A DNA stretch of 64,000 bases, from contig NC_061804.1 in the NCBI RefSeq assembly GCF_021462225.1, forward strand, positions 4,235,954-4,299,953. The letters are read 5' to 3'. Under the pieces are notes generated by a model, which saw only the letters and a program-made list of their open reading frames with translations, had not been told where the DNA came from and did no database searches. Shown piece by piece: positions 54,821 to 64,000 of this stretch (position 1 is the first letter of the stretch; each line of letters starts with the position of its first letter). The position numbers were made by a program, and so were the translations under genes. The DNA is from Girardinichthys multiradiatus (taxonomy: Eukaryota; Chordata; Actinopteri; Cyprinodontiformes; Goodeidae).

Positions 54821-56687
54821 TCAGAATCAGAATCAGAATCAGCTTTATTGCCAAGTTCGTACATACAAACAAGGAATTTGACTCCGGTACACTTTGCTCT
54901 TTTGTTCTTTTTTTGCATTACAGAATATACAAATTTACAATTTACAATGTACAATATGCACATATCTAATAAAAAAGGTGCATTTGCAACATCTGTATGC
55001 TGTTGTTTTGTACTCTATTAAATGTTCAACAGACAAACAGCCTGGGGGAAGAAACTGTTTCTGTGGCGGCTGGTTTTAGTAAACAGTGCTCTGTAGCAGC
55101 GGCCTGAAGGTAAAACTCTAAACAGTTTATGTGCAGGGTGTGTGAGGTCTACAGCGATTTTGGCAGCTCTTTTCTTGACCCTAGACCTGTATAAGTCCTG
55201 GATGGAGGGAAGGTCAGCTCTGATTATTCTCTCTGCAGCCCTGATTATTCGTTGCAGTCTGGACCTGTCCTGTTTTGTGGATGAGCCAAACCACACTGAG
55301 ATGGATGAAGACAGGACAGACTGAATGCTGGCAGTGTAGAAGATGACCAGCAGCTCCTGTGGAAGGTTGAAGTTCTTGAGTTGCTTCAGTAAGTACAGTC
55401 TCTGCTGGACCTTCTACCGAACAGTGTCTATGTGTGAAGACCATCTCAGGTCCTCAGAGATGGTGGTTCCTAAGAACCTGAAGTGGTCCACGGCCAATAC
55501 AGTGTTGTTGAGGATGGTGAGGGGGGTGTATATGGGTGGTGTTCTCCGAAAGTCCACCACCATTTCCACAGTCTTGAGTGGGTTCAGTTCAAGGTAGTTC
55601 TGACAGCACCAGTGTACCAGCCGATCCACCTGCTGTCTGTATGCAGACTCATCACCATCCTGGATCAGTCCAATGACAGTGGTGTCATCTGCAAACTTAA
55701 GGAGTTTCACGGACGAGTCCGATGAGGTGCAATCATTTGTGTACAGAGAGAAGAGGAATGGGGATAGAACACACCCCTGGGGGGCACCAGTACTTATTGA
55801 TCTGGATCGGGAGAAGATGCTCCCCAGTCTCATCTGCTGCTGTTGGTCTGTCAGGAAGCTGTTGATCCACTGACAGGTGAGCAAATTGCAGGGGGTCCAG
55901 CAGGGGGCCTGTGATGTCTTTCAGGTGCTTCAACACCAGCCGCTCAAAGGATTTCATGACCACAGACGTCAGGGCTACAGGCCTGTAGTCATTTAATCCT
56001 AGGATGGTGGGTTTCTTGGGAACCGGGATGATGGTGGATCGTTTGAGGCAGGAGGGGGGACCTCACATTTCTCTAGTGACTTGTTGAAGATCCTTGTGAA
56101 GATCGGAGCAAGTTGATGTGCGCAGGCTTTCAGACATGATGGGGAGACGTTATCAGGTCCTCCAGCTTTCTTTGTTTTCATGCGCTGAAAGAGCCTATTT
56201 ACATCTTCCTTGGAGATCTTTAGTGCAGGCAGAGGATCTGATGGTGGGGGGTTGGTTGCTTTATGGGAGGAATTTGTTCCTGAATGGGATGTAGAGGAGA
56301 TGATTTGAGGTGTGAATGGCTTCTTGTCATGTCTGCAGTAGAAGCCATTCAGACGGTTGGCCAGAAGACGACTCTGTTCAGGATGGGTGGAGGGGCTCTT
56401 GTAGGCAGTCAGGTTTCTCAATCCGGTCCATACAGCTGAAGTGTCACCAGTAGAAAGGCTGTTTTTAAGCTCCTCACTGTAGCTTCTCTTAGCTGCTTTG
56501 ATCTCTTTTGTAAGTTTGTTCCTGGCCTGCCTGTACCGCGCCCAATCTCCACTGCTGTGAGCTTCTTCCTTTTCCCTGCGCAGATTCCTGAAGTGTGGAG
56601 TAAACCATGGCTTATTGTTCCCAAACAAAGAGAGAGCGAAGCTCCGAGGCTGCCATCGTCGGCGCCATCTTGAATAGAATTTGTGTT
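54821..56687 (-). mobile_element. Rex1/CR1-like LINE with internal deletion
   Basis: On the minus strand the element begins with a CAAGATGGCGCCGACG promoter-like word (near 56650-56685). It lacks the endonuclease, passes straight to the pre-RT region, then RT, and ends AATAAAGCTGATTCTGATTC with the tail at 54823-54841. It is inserted in the array: the array word GTGTTGTATTTTCA that should follow CCTAAAT is found on the far side at 56688-56701. Assignment to Rex1/CR1 is by resemblance. Confidence 0.7.
55018..56628 (-). pseudogene. Rex1/CR1-like reverse transcriptase, broken
   Basis: Three minus-strand pieces in order cover the protein: 56628-55999 (NKPWFTPHFRNLRREKEEAH, KTKKAGGPDNVSPSCLKA), 55884-55414 ([60 protein letters not shown]) and 55296-55018 (MWFGSSTKQDRSRLQRIIRA, FRVLPSGRCYR). 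The FADD catalytic motif is intact. Frameshifts near 55990 and 55400 separate the pieces, so it is not translated whole. Confidence 0.8.
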
Positions 56688-56701
56688 GTGTTGTATTTTC
56701 A

Positions 56702-56820
56702 CACTGGGAGAAGTTCGTTCGTTCGTTCGTCGTCTTCCGCTTATCCAGGACCGGGTCGCGGGGGCAGCAGACTCAGCAGAGACGCCCAGACGTCCCTCAG
56801 TATTGCCTTTTATTCTGTAT
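56702..56820 (+). mobile_element. SINE or LINE-tail fragment
   Basis: (TTCG)n followed by TCGTCTTCCGCTTATCCAGG and ACCGGGTCGCGGGGGCAGCA is a common teleost repeat end. Only about 90 bp remain. The class is not certain. Confidence 0.4.
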
Positions 56821-57009
56821 GAAGTTGAGCCCAAATTAATTTAAACAAACATTTTCATCACAGGAAAAAATATGTTAAATTCTACTTTTATGTGACAGAT
56901 TGCCTGAAGAGCATTGTTTTTTTCAAAGTGGAGATTTGAAACCCTTTTTGATCAAGTAGTTATGCTTACATGAGAACATTCTCAATGTTACCCTATCTAC
57001 CAGTGACTT

Positions 57010-57200
57010 ACCCTTAGTGTTTACCCTTCTGCCTTCATATGATTTTGGCCAACCTTCCAGTTAGTTACCTGCTATGAGCCCTCAGAGTGTCCTATTTTAC
57101 TTAGTTCTCACTTTGCATCAATCAAGTCAGCCCATAGATTTACGATTGTATTGCCACCAGGTGAGCTACCTTCAAGTGTGTCTGCTTTAGGTGTGCTTGG
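57010..57200 (+). repeat. Right-hand copy of the array-flanking sequence
   Basis: This matches 50010-50205 (TTTACCCTTCTGCCTTCATA, CATTGCCACCAGGTGAGCTA-like words) with moderate divergence, including the start of an array unit (AGGTGAGCTACC at 57159). It puts related sequence on both sides of the array and its inserted LINE. Confidence 0.7.
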
Positions 57201-58490
57201 GGCCAAGCAAAATATTGCATCGCTCCATAAAATAGCACACCCAGACACTATATAGATCATCTCACCCCTTAAGCTTTGTTGCAAACTGCCCCGAAACATC
57301 CAACAAGCTTGCCTGTTGTTGGCTAGTAGAGCTCAGCTTGATAGCCATAAAATGCTTTGAACGTCTACTTTTTTTTAACCAACATAAGGAACGTTGATAA
57401 TGTAATTGTGGATGCTTATCAGTACACCAATATAGGAAGAAACATTGTGTGCCTGAAGTCTAAGCCAAAGAAACAGCACCGAATACAATGGCTTTTATGG
57501 TAAAGATCTGTAAAAAGACTTCACATAAATTATTCCTCACTGCCGCAGTATAATCTCACCCTGAAAAAAAATAGATAACGCATTTCCTTAACAAGCACAT
57601 ATTTATTCAGTGGGCAAAAGAGATCTTGCGCGATTCGCGCGAGATCTCTTTTGCGCAACTGTATTCCCCTTGCACACATCTCTTTTTTGCTTGTGGTTTT
57701 TTGGCAGTGATATGCCACCATAATTTGTCTTCTCTTAATTATTCAGTCCTCAGCCCTTACTTATGCTTTCTATTCTTAGCTTACAAAGTTTTTTTTTTCT
57801 TCGGATTAGGCTTGTGAACTGATTTAGACATGTAATAAGGATGATTTTCTGTATTAGATTTGATCAATTATGCCATATGATTTGCATCATTCTACTGAAA
57901 GACCTGGATATTGCCTAATTTCCGTTGCAGCGAGAGCATGTTAAGGCACCCCCCTTTAAAATTGCAGGAAAAATGTAAAGACCCAGTAACCAATTTATAA
58001 AACAAAAAATGGCAAATATTTGTGGCGAGGGGGCACTGTCCAAATGAGTGTGTATGTTCTTAAACTTGTGGCTTTCATGTGACTTCATTCTGGTCTCTAA
58101 TTGGTTACTTAAGGACGCAGCTCCCTGCACCGTTGGCGTATCAGCGATTTCTGTGTCACTCTTCATCCAATCTGGTTAATTAAGGATACCTGTCAATCAA
58201 AGTCACACCCCTGGCAGCTTAATTGGCGCAAATGCTACTCAAACATACGGATGCAAACAGAAAAGTCAGCCAACAACCAAACATACAATGGAGGCACTGA
58301 AAAAAATTCAGTAATTAATAAGAATTTCACAAGGCTTTTGCAGGAGGAAATAAATTGGATAATGGAATTAGGACTGGACCGACCAGACTTAAAAATCCAA
58401 CAACAAGTGACCGAAGACGGATTTATGCTCAAGTAGAGTTTACTGTTGTGTTGTGTCAGGAATGTGGGTTGATAAAAGTATGAGCATGAA
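57201..58490. other. No gene seen apart from the hairpin
   Basis: Short ORFs only. One at 58251-58436 reads 61 residues with a helical LLQEEINWIMELGLDRP segment, but no family is recognised and no upstream or downstream exon is seen. Confidence 0.45.
57614..57654. other. Strong GC-centred hairpin
   Basis: GCAAAAGAGATCTTGCGCG and CGCGCGAGATCTCTTTTGC are reverse complements with one mismatch, separated by ATT. Arms are 19 bp at 57614-57632 and 57636-57654. It stands alone in AT-rich DNA. Confidence 0.75.
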
Positions 58491-58494
58491 AATT

Positions 58495-58795
58495 ATGAAA
58501 GGTGTACAGGACGGTGGTGAGACTAGCGATGTTGTATGGTTTAGAGACAGTGGCACTGAGGAAGAGACTGGTGGCAATGCTGGCGGTAGCAGAGATACGG
58601 ATGTTGACGGGAGTGATGAGCATGAATAGGAATTAGTACATAATAGGGAAAGCTCAAGTTAGATGTGTGGGAGATTAAGCAGAGGCCAAACTGAGATTGT
58701 TTGGACATGTAAAGAGGAGGGATAGTGAGTACATCTGTAGAAGGATGCTGAGGAACTGCCAGGCAGGAGGCCTAGATGCAGACCAAAACAATTTG
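58495..58795 (+). pseudogene. RTE-type LINE reverse transcriptase C-terminal relic
   Basis: Across frames the text resembles the RTE-type C-terminus: YRTVVRLAMLYGLETVALRK near 58505, then AKLRLFGHVKRRDSEYICRR and ML near 58690-58750. Stops interrupt it. It is a short, old fragment. Confidence 0.6.
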
Positions 58796-58833
58796 TTAAA
58801 GCAAAAACATTTATGGAATTCAAACAACTAATA

Positions 58834-59438
58834 GGGTATGTCCCAATTCAGGGGCTGCATCCCTCGAAGGACCCGGTCTATGTGGGCTGGGTCCTTCGTC
58901 GTCGACCACTAAATCCACGGAGGCTGGAAGTGAGCAGCTGCGGATTGGGACAATCTAGCCTCACCGCTGGGAAGGCTGGTGAGGCAAGCCGGCAGTTACT
59001 ACAGCGGGAGCAGAACATTCCGAAAACGTCGGAACACGTTTGAAATTAAGCGATGTCTTGATAAATCAAGCAGCAGATATTTCACATCTATACATTTATA
59101 TTCCCGCACTAAAAACATTGTAGAAGTTCATTTGTCACAGAAAGTGTAATTTTTTACAATTTGATCACAGCTTTTGCCGCTGTGGTCCGCCATGGCTGCC
59201 CCTGCTTGACCAATCCGCTTCGAACCGCAATGACTCATGGGAAATGATGGGCCGCGAAGGATACTCACGACCCATCCTTCAAATCGTGCAAAAGAAGGAC
59301 ACATTTGTTGGCCCCATTTGAAGGAGTCTCGGTAGGATTGGATTCATGAATTGGGACAGCCTTCATTGCCGCGCTGTGACATAATCGGCCTACAAATGCG
59401 GCCTTCGAAGGATGCAGCCCCTGAATTGGGACATACCC
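58834..59438. mobile_element. MITE with 37-bp terminal inverted repeats
   Basis: The left end GGGTATGTCCCAATTCAGGG and right end CCCTGAATTGGGACATACCC are exact inverted copies, continuing to GCTGCATCC and CGAAGG with one difference in about 37 bp. ATA flanks both ends (58831-58833 and 59439-59441), a 3-bp target-site duplication. The 605-bp element has no transposase. A 3-bp duplication suggests a PIF/Harbinger-like mover, but this is not proven. Confidence 0.8.
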
Positions 59439-59528
59439 ATAGAGTCCACAACATTTTTTTATATGCTTATAATGCTTTGCTTCTCTCTTAAAGAAACAGT
59501 AACCCCAAATTTAAAAAAAGTTTGCATG

Positions 59529-61582
59529 TATCCCTCTCGTGGACTGGTGGGCTGGGGCTGCTGACGCTGTCTGGGGGGGTTGGGCGGGCTTGGAGGTGTG
59601 CTGCTCAGCTGGCTGTCTTGTCCGAGGGGGGATCGGGGCGGTGGGCTGGGGGGTGGCGTGGAGGGGCTGCGGCCTATGGAGTGGAGGGGTTGTGTCCACT
59701 TCTAGGTTGTGGGGTCACTGGCGTTTGGATTGGCTGGGCGGCGATGGTGGAGCTGAGCTGGATAGTGTTTCTCCCTGGGCGGTCATTGCAGTGGCAGTGA
59801 TGTAGTGTTTTTTGTTGCTGAGGGGGGCGTGGTGGGGTCACTGGCCCTGGGTGCCTGCCGCTGGCCAGGGACCTCTTGGTGGATGAGTTTGTCCCATCAT
59901 GGTGTGGGGTCGGGGGTCCGGTTGTGGGTGCGGTGCTGGGTGGGGTCTGCCCTGTTGCGCCAGTGGGCGGGGGTGGCGTTGCGCGGGGCCCTTGCATTGC
60001 TGTTGCGGCGCGCTGTGTGGTGGGGGAGCGGGGTGCGGCGGGGGTTCTTAGAGCGGGGCTGTGTGTGGAGCTTGCGCTGTGTGGGTGTGGCTTCATCGGC
60101 TTCTCGGCCACGGAGTTCACCTGTGGGGGTGTGCCCCTGTGGGGGTGGGGATTCGTGCCGTTTGGGTTCGGGGGGATGTGTTTGATATCGGTGTCCTTGT
60201 TGGGGGTGGCCCTGTGGGGAGGTTCTTGTTGGGGTTCACTGGGGGTGGGAGACTCATGGGGTTGGGATCGGAGCTCGTTGGGGGGTTGGGACTACTCTGT
60301 CCTGGGGCGGCTCCGGTTGGTGGGTTGCTTTGGGCCATGTGGACCCCTCTTTTGTACATAGCCCCCTCTCCGGAGGTGGATGGGGGTTGTTGGGGACTGG
60401 GTTCGGGGCGTGGGGGCGGGAGCCGGGCCGGGGTTGCCCGGATCTGGGCAGTAACGGCGCCGTCTGCCTGCCTCTGCCCCAGGAGGGAAGGGGACCCTCC
60501 TGGGATTTTATGTGTATGCATGAGAGTGGGAGTCGGTGATTGTGACTGTGTGTGCCTGTTTTTTTTGCGACAGGTTGGGTCTTGGACTGCTCCCTCTCCT
60601 GGATCAGCTTCCTCCCCGCCACACTGCCTGCCGGTGGTTGGAGTCTCTGCCCGCTGGTGTACCTGTGGTTCTCGGTGTCCGGGGCCGGGTGCTTTGGTGT
60701 GTGCTGGCTCACTCCCGGTGGCTGCTTGCCCGGGCCTGGCCTCCTGGGCTCTGTTGGGCCTCTGCTTGGGAGGTGTTGTGTCCCGAGGTCTTGGGCCTCT
60801 AGGTCCATGGCTGGATCTGCTCGGGCGTGGACGGCTGCCGGCGGGGCCTGTGGGCTCGTCGCTGCGGCTCCCTGGGGCTTCTGCACTATCGCTGCTGGAT
60901 TGTTCCCCTGGGACTCTCCACTGCTCTTCTCTGGGGGTTGTGGTAGTCCTGGCGGTGGTTCCCCTGGGGTTCCTGTGCTTTGGGGGGCCTTTAGATGTCT
61001 GTGGCTCAGATCTCCGCCGTATCTGTCCTCAGTGTCCGTCCGGAGACCTTGGGGCAGGCCTGTGGGTCCTCACACTCGCTATTGCATATTTTTGTGGAGG
61101 AACCTTGTATACAAAAGCACGTCCACACCCATACTCACAGGTGTGTATGTAACAGCTTCAGGTGTTGACAGATACACAGATGTTCTATATTGGGCTGCAC
61201 CTCTCACTAAGTACATTTTACATTCAGAATTACCGTGTACTATTTTGTTAAAAAAAAAAAAAACAGCAAGCAGGGTGTAATCTTGTATTCTCTTCATCCT
61301 TCTTTCTCTCCTCCACTCTTTCCTCCTTTTCTCCCCTTTTTCCCCATCTCTCTCTTTTTTGAGCTTCTTTTTTCCTTTTTATTTCAGTCTCCGTGTCCGT
61401 AACAATTGAAATATTCCCAAAGAAGTTTTTAATAAAGTTTCTTTTATAAATATCAAGCAGAGCTTTAAAGCATTAGCTGTGATGCTCTGCTTGTGAAAGT
61501 AAATCTGTTGGGCAATTTCTTGGCACTCAGACAACAATTCTGAGCGATACTCTGCCGGACAGGACACGGTAAAAAAAAAAAA
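59529..61582 (+). mobile_element. G-rich poly(A)-tailed retroposon, copy 2
   Basis: This is homologous to 27450-29630 from TATCCCTCTCGTGGACTGG to ACAGGACACGG followed by an A-run (61571-61582). It lacks about 85 bp in the middle (after GGGAAGGGGACC near 60495) and has small indels. An L1/Tx1 fragment follows the tail directly. Long ORFs on both strands (for example 60061-61152 plus and 60254-60886 minus) are composition artefacts as far as can be judged. Confidence 0.6.
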
Positions 61583-61806
61583 AGAAGTTTTCAATCTCCT
61601 CCAATATTCCCCTTAATACTCTCTCCAAGCGTAGGAAAGACCCAGGGCATCAATATTTCTAACAGGATAAATGAGATGACACAACTGAATAATGTCCCAT
61701 TACTCAAATTAATAGAAGATTACCTCACACGGTGGAAATTTCTCCCCTTCTCACTCATGGGAAGACTGTTTGCAATTAAAATAAAGGCCTCCATAAAAAA
61801 GGTATA
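61583..61806 (+). pseudogene. L1/Tx1 ORF2 fragment
   Basis: TQGINISNRINEMTQLN and RWKFLPFSLMGRLFAIKIKA resemble the region YLGINVSP...RWKSLPISLMGR of the L1 remnant at 45300-45450. About 220 bp remain. Confidence 0.65.
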
Positions 61807-61847
61807 ATTTGTCTGTTTTTCTAATTTTTTATGCTGACACTGTCAGA

Positions 61848-62400
61848 GTCCGGGAATATTCTGTTTGTGTTTTTGCCTGCTATTAACTTTGCTTGGTCAC
61901 TAGAGGGCACTGGAGCGCCAAGTGATGAAGGAGCAGGTGTTTGTCATTCCCTGATTGCTCTTGGGTGTATTTAAGACGGAGGCTGCCAGCGCTTCAGCGC
62001 CTGAGTATTAGCTTTCAGTGGTTCAGGCTGCACAGTCCTGCCTTTTGTTGGATCAAGTGGACTCTAACCTGGTTATCTTCCTGGAACTCAAGGTCCAAGC
62101 ATCTATGTTATCATCCTAGATTCATCCTGGCTGGCAACTTCCTGGTTCGACGAATAACTGGCACAAGTCACAGCAACCCTTGCCTCAATCTCCACGTGCC
62201 CTCCAGCAAGCTTCCTTCACCTGTGCTCCTCTCTAAGTACCTGCCTACCCTTTATGGCTAAAAGACCAAGCCTCACCTACCTCCGGCAGATGTCAAGAGG
62301 ACCTTCCCCTACTAAGCTCCCAGACTCCACAACTCTATTCCCCCTGGTGGTTCCCCTTCATACTTATAGTAAAGATTTTTCTAAAGTTTCAAGAAGAGCC
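61848..62400 (+). repeat. Possible gypsy-type LTR remnant
   Basis: TGTCAGAGTCCGGGAATATT, an ACTAGAGGGCACTGG word and TATTTAAGACGG (a TATA-like site at 61967) resemble fish gypsy LTRs. No second LTR or coding part is nearby. The ORF 61941-62261 has no recognisable content. Confidence 0.35.
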
Positions 62401-64000
62401 CAGATGAATAAATTATGTACATTCTGATAATCCTAGCCTATGCAGTTCATGTATATAGATAATATGATGCCCCCTGCTTGTTAGATGGTAGAAAAATACA
62501 TAAACCCAATAAAAATAAATTGGATCTCTTTTAATGGGCTACTTCATCAACATATAGGTGCCAGGCTAAAACTTGGTAAACTTTCTTTGCCACACCTTTC
62601 TTAGTTTCATACTCAAAAGTATATTTCTCAATAAAAAAAAAAAGTGATGTAAAATGAGGAACAGCTGTTTAAGATGAGATTGGCAGATATTCAGTGGTGA
62701 AGAGAACACAGATTTGATGTCTGTCATGTTAATCAATGTAAAGCCCCTGTGGCCAAAATCCTTCTCTTAAAAGTTTGACCAGCTACAAAACCATTATATT
62801 GAGAAAAACCAACAACTGAAGTTGTTTTTTCCCTAAATCCAGAGGGCAGCGCCAGAAGAGGAGTTGTAGCAATCTACTGTAGCCACACAAGCACACCCAT
62901 TAGAAGAAAACAAGTGCACCCCAACTAATGTTGTGACCTCATAGATGCACACAATCATTCCATTGGCTGGAACAGTTGCTAGGCGATTATACCACTTCAG
63001 TCTCAGCAAGAACAAAAGGAATTTGCAAGCAGGGAAGACAGACAGTTTTCAGAGCAAGTGTTACTAGTTTTGAGTGAAAGCAGGAGATCCTGCTCTTAAA
63101 TTGAAAATGTGTATTCTTGATATTATATTATATTATAATTTCGATTGTTATCAATATACAGAATAGCATTGAGTATATAATGAATTTATTAGAAGTTGTC
63201 ATATCCATTACTAACACCAGAGGGCATCAAGTGACTTTAAATGTAAAACAATAGTGCCTTACAGCTTTAGCCAATGAAATGTCTTAGTTATTCACCATGT
63301 CTTTAACTGCGTCATGTGTTTCATCAGGGTTTTTATGTACGACATTGCTTGTTGTCATTGTTCCAAAAAAAATGTGTGTGCTGTGATTTTTTGCTCCAGT
63401 CTAGGGAATGAGGAATTCCCCTAGAGAGGGGAAAACTAGTGTGTCTTATCTCTACAACCATTTAAACTAAGTTGTTCATTTAAAAAGGAAAAATCCTTGC
63501 TTTGTATGAGAGTTTGGTATATCATTCTGTTATCATATGTTATTAAAGAACTTAACAAGGAGTAAATGGGAAGGTAAAAAAAATTCTTCCCCAGTAGCCC
63601 TTATTGTTGCTGATCTGATTACGTTTCACTGTTTTCCAAGGAATTTTAGTCTTATTGCTTATGTTGTTTAGTTTACAAAATCTAACAGACTTGAGTTTTT
63701 TCACATTTTCTTCCTTTGAAATCAGTACAGAAAAATACGAAATTCACAATGGCACATTGCAATGATAAAACATCTTACATGTTGTTTATGATCTTTTATC
63801 ATAAACAACACGTTAAAAACCTGGTCGTTTTAGTTCATGGGAACTCTAATACTTCTAATGATCACCAGGCTTTCAAGTGTCATGCTTTGTCAAAAATAAA
63901 GGAAGACATCACATCAACAGGAAACACACAAAAGGTCAAGACCTATTTTGTCCAAGCTATTAAGCAGTGCTGCGTATTAGCATGTGGGTTATATGTTTGG
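62401..64000. other. No gene seen; one hairpin at 63777-63813
   Basis: AT-rich sequence without credible ORFs; the minus-strand ORF at 62833-63015 (60 residues) has no recognisable domain. A hairpin with 16-bp arms (ACATGTTGTTTATGAT and its complement with one mismatch) and a 5-base loop lies at 63777-63813. Confidence 0.5.

Noticed and set aside
60061..61152. 363-codon plus-strand ORF in G-rich retroposon copy 2
   Set aside because: The same DNA in copy 1 is broken into several frames, and the peptide looks like translated low-complexity DNA.

Overview
The window is 64 kb of eukaryotic genomic DNA, almost certainly from a ray-finned fish and probably a percomorph. The evidence is the repeat content: fish-type Tc1 elements with DD34E transposases, L2, L1/Tx1, RTE and Rex1/CR1-like LINEs, a gamma/epsilon-like endogenous retrovirus, Ty3/gypsy-like gag, and LINE tails ending in GAATTGAA or CTGATT-type repeats. 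There are no bacterial features, and no rRNA or tRNA gene was found. I do not assign a species.

Region by region. 1-10423 is the only likely host gene: one giant, Cys-free Thr/Ala/Pro exon of a secreted or surface mucin on the + strand. It is open at its 5' end beyond the window and ends in a GPI-anchor-type signal. A 4-bp deletion near 6448 shifts the frame. 10424-13770 is AT-rich 3' flank with palindromes and a 1.6-kb tandem duplication; one copy carries a TATA box plus a signal-peptide-like mini-exon followed by a splice-donor motif. 14545-26195 is a nest of transposons: a Tc1 relic with a SINE inside, then an L2 LINE interrupted by an LTR-flanked element that carries a gag-like ORF, and by a Tc1 element that itself contains a hAT element (with a MITE inside) and a second Tc1. 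26946-32000 has an L1/Tx1 fragment, a G-rich poly(A)-tailed retroposon, and a TG/TA microsatellite. 32300-42800 is a decayed retrovirus (gag, pro, RT, RNase H, integrase) cut by L2 fragments and a third Tc1, followed by a minus-strand gypsy gag with its LTR. 42843-47900 holds a long LTR-like repeat and an L1/Tx1 remnant with a solo LTR. 47899-49757 is a second copy of the LTR/gag-like element. 49780-54820 is a 1171-bp tandem array of four near-identical units beside one older unit. 54821-56687 is an internally deleted minus-strand Rex1/CR1-like LINE. 57000-62400 has an RTE relic, a MITE with exact terminal inverted repeats, a second copy of the G-rich retroposon, an L1 piece and an LTR-like remnant. 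62400-64000 shows no gene.

Nothing here forms an operon or pathway. The story is one mucin exon that grows by internal duplication, followed by a dense transposon graveyard whose insertion order can be read from target-site duplications. One Tc1 transposase (24828-25832, minus) and one retroviral integrase ORF (about 40111-41154) remain uninterrupted. Coordinates of decayed elements are approximate unless target-site duplications are quoted.
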